DNA from: Paenibacillus timonensis
GTDB lineage: Bacteria > Bacillota > Bacilli > Paenibacillales > Paenibacillaceae
Reading direction: 5' to 3'
DNA: 64,000 nt
NCBI RefSeq assembly: GCF_022427145.1
Contig: NZ_JAKSXN010000027.1
Coordinates: forward strand, 1-64,000
The position numbers were made by a program, and so were the translations under genes. Positions 63,440 to 64,000 of the stretch are shown here, piece after piece. Numbering within the stretch: position 1 is the stretch's first letter; each line of letters begins with the position of its first letter. The notes below the pieces were generated by a model. The model worked only from the letters and a program-made list of their open reading frames with translations, was not told where the DNA came from and did not search any database.

Positions 63440-64000
63440 ATGAAACAAATTTTGGACAAGCTGAGACATTGGACGTTAGACTCGATCAAATTCAAGCTCA
63501 TTCTTCCGGTCGTTCTACTCCAAATTTTTAGTACGAATATCGGCCAACTGGTGAACTCCGCTTTGAATAAAGGGCGGCAGGTGATTTCAGATGCAGGTGT
63601 GAACACGAGCTATATGGATGGGAATATTGGCTTTTTCGTTTCTTCCGGCCTGAGTATATTGATATCCGTGTTTATACTAATATTGCTGTATGACCGCATT
63701 ATTTTGAGAAGACTTCTAAACGTGGCGGCTTTTACGGGAAAGCTTGGCGATGGGGATCTATCGGTTGCCTTGAAGTTTAAAGGAAATGATGATATTGGCC
63801 GGCTGGGCTCCTCCTTGGTTAAGAGCTCGTCCAACATTAGAAATCTGGTTACGGAAATCGAATCGGCTTTTAACCAATTGCACGCGACTAGCGAGTTACT
63901 GCAAAATTCGACCAGAAACTCCGCAGACAGCATTCAGAGCATTCATTCCACGGCATCGCTCCTTGCGGAAGATGCGCTTCGTTTGATCCAAGAGACCGAA
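63440..64000 (+). CDS. Methyl-accepting chemotaxis-like protein, partial
   Basis: From ATG 63440 the frame is open to the end of the window (187 codons). It has an N-terminal hydrophobic segment (about 15-33), a short outer loop, a second segment (about 63-85, SGLSILISVFILILLYD) and a HAMP-like stretch with GDGDLSVALKFKGNDDIGRL, followed by a helical signalling region. Chemoreceptors of this kind report to CheA. The short loop suggests no large sensor domain. It belongs to the host chromosome, outside the element. Confidence 0.8.
   Translation, partial: MKQILDKLRHWTLDSIKFKLILPVVLLQIFSTNIGQLVNSALNKGRQVISDAGVNTSYMDGNIGFFVSSGLSILISVFILILLYDRIILRRLLNVAAFTGKLGDGDLSVALKFKGNDDIGRLGSSLVKSSSNIRNLVTEIESAFNQLHATSELLQNSTRNSADSIQSIHSTASLLAEDALRLIQETE

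Overview
The window looks like a Paenibacillus-type (Bacillales, spore-forming) chromosome. The evidence is the mother-cell sigma factor gene sigK, which is split in two: its first 66 codons lie at the left edge (start 111) and its last 166 codons at the right edge (62777-63277). Between them sits a skin-like element of about 62.5 kb. A large serine recombinase of SpoIVCA type (61147-62790) lies directly against the right junction. Joining the host bases at a shared AA (309-310 with 62777-62778) restores a continuous SigK of about 232 residues. The excised ends would form a symmetric attP with 14-bp inverted arms. This cargo would therefore be discarded from the mother cell during sporulation and kept in the germ line.

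The cargo is mostly an accessory defence island. From left to right: a Wadjet operon jetABCD (610-7368), bracketed by direct repeats that carry terminators; toxin-antitoxin and small-gene debris (a VapC toxin with a frameshifted antitoxin, a pRiA4b ORF-3 protein, UPF0158, a zeta-like toxin, a GNAT pair, a truncated AAA ATPase); a YhaM-like exonuclease, a broken viroplasmin/GIY-YIG gene and a Fic protein (12988-15922); a broken HIRAN gene, a DUF1643-like gene, a WYL regulator and a broken VWA gene (16.0-19.1 kb); a long operon of AddB-like and AddA-like genes, a PLD/SNF2 helicase, DUF4391, and type III Mod and Res (21040-36201); a MazF/PemK-like gene followed by three structured, probably non-coding units (36753-37122); an operon with two dynamin-like GTPases, a glycine-zipper protein, a HerA-like ATPase, a nuclease-like protein and a possible immunity protein (37885-47258); a decayed second copy of the WYL gene, a KapD-like exonuclease, an intact HIRAN gene, a lipoprotein and a uracil-DNA-glycosylase-like gene (47.5-51.2 kb); a McrBC-like type IV restriction operon (51685-55956); a trio of tyrosine recombinases on the minus strand (56261-59835); and three small or unknown genes before the serine recombinase. 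After sigK comes the start of a methyl-accepting chemotaxis gene that runs off the window.

The strongest unexplained signal is a promoter-type element present seven times (15973, 18355, 20886, 37596, 49156, 49621, 51604). Its consensus is GAACRTAYRTTCGCTGACAA, and a -10-like hexamer follows the CTGACA at exactly 22 bp in every copy. The copies precede both HIRAN genes, the VWA remnant, the AddAB/type III operon, the dynamin/HerA operon, the lipoprotein and the McrBC operon. This suggests one regulon for much of the island, controlled by LexA or, more likely given the spacing, by an activator such as the island's own WYL protein.

The best candidates for something undescribed are this regulon, the dynamin-dynamin-HerA-nuclease operon, and the tandem small RNA units next to the MazF-like gene. 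All functions are read from sequence patterns and family knowledge; no database search was run.
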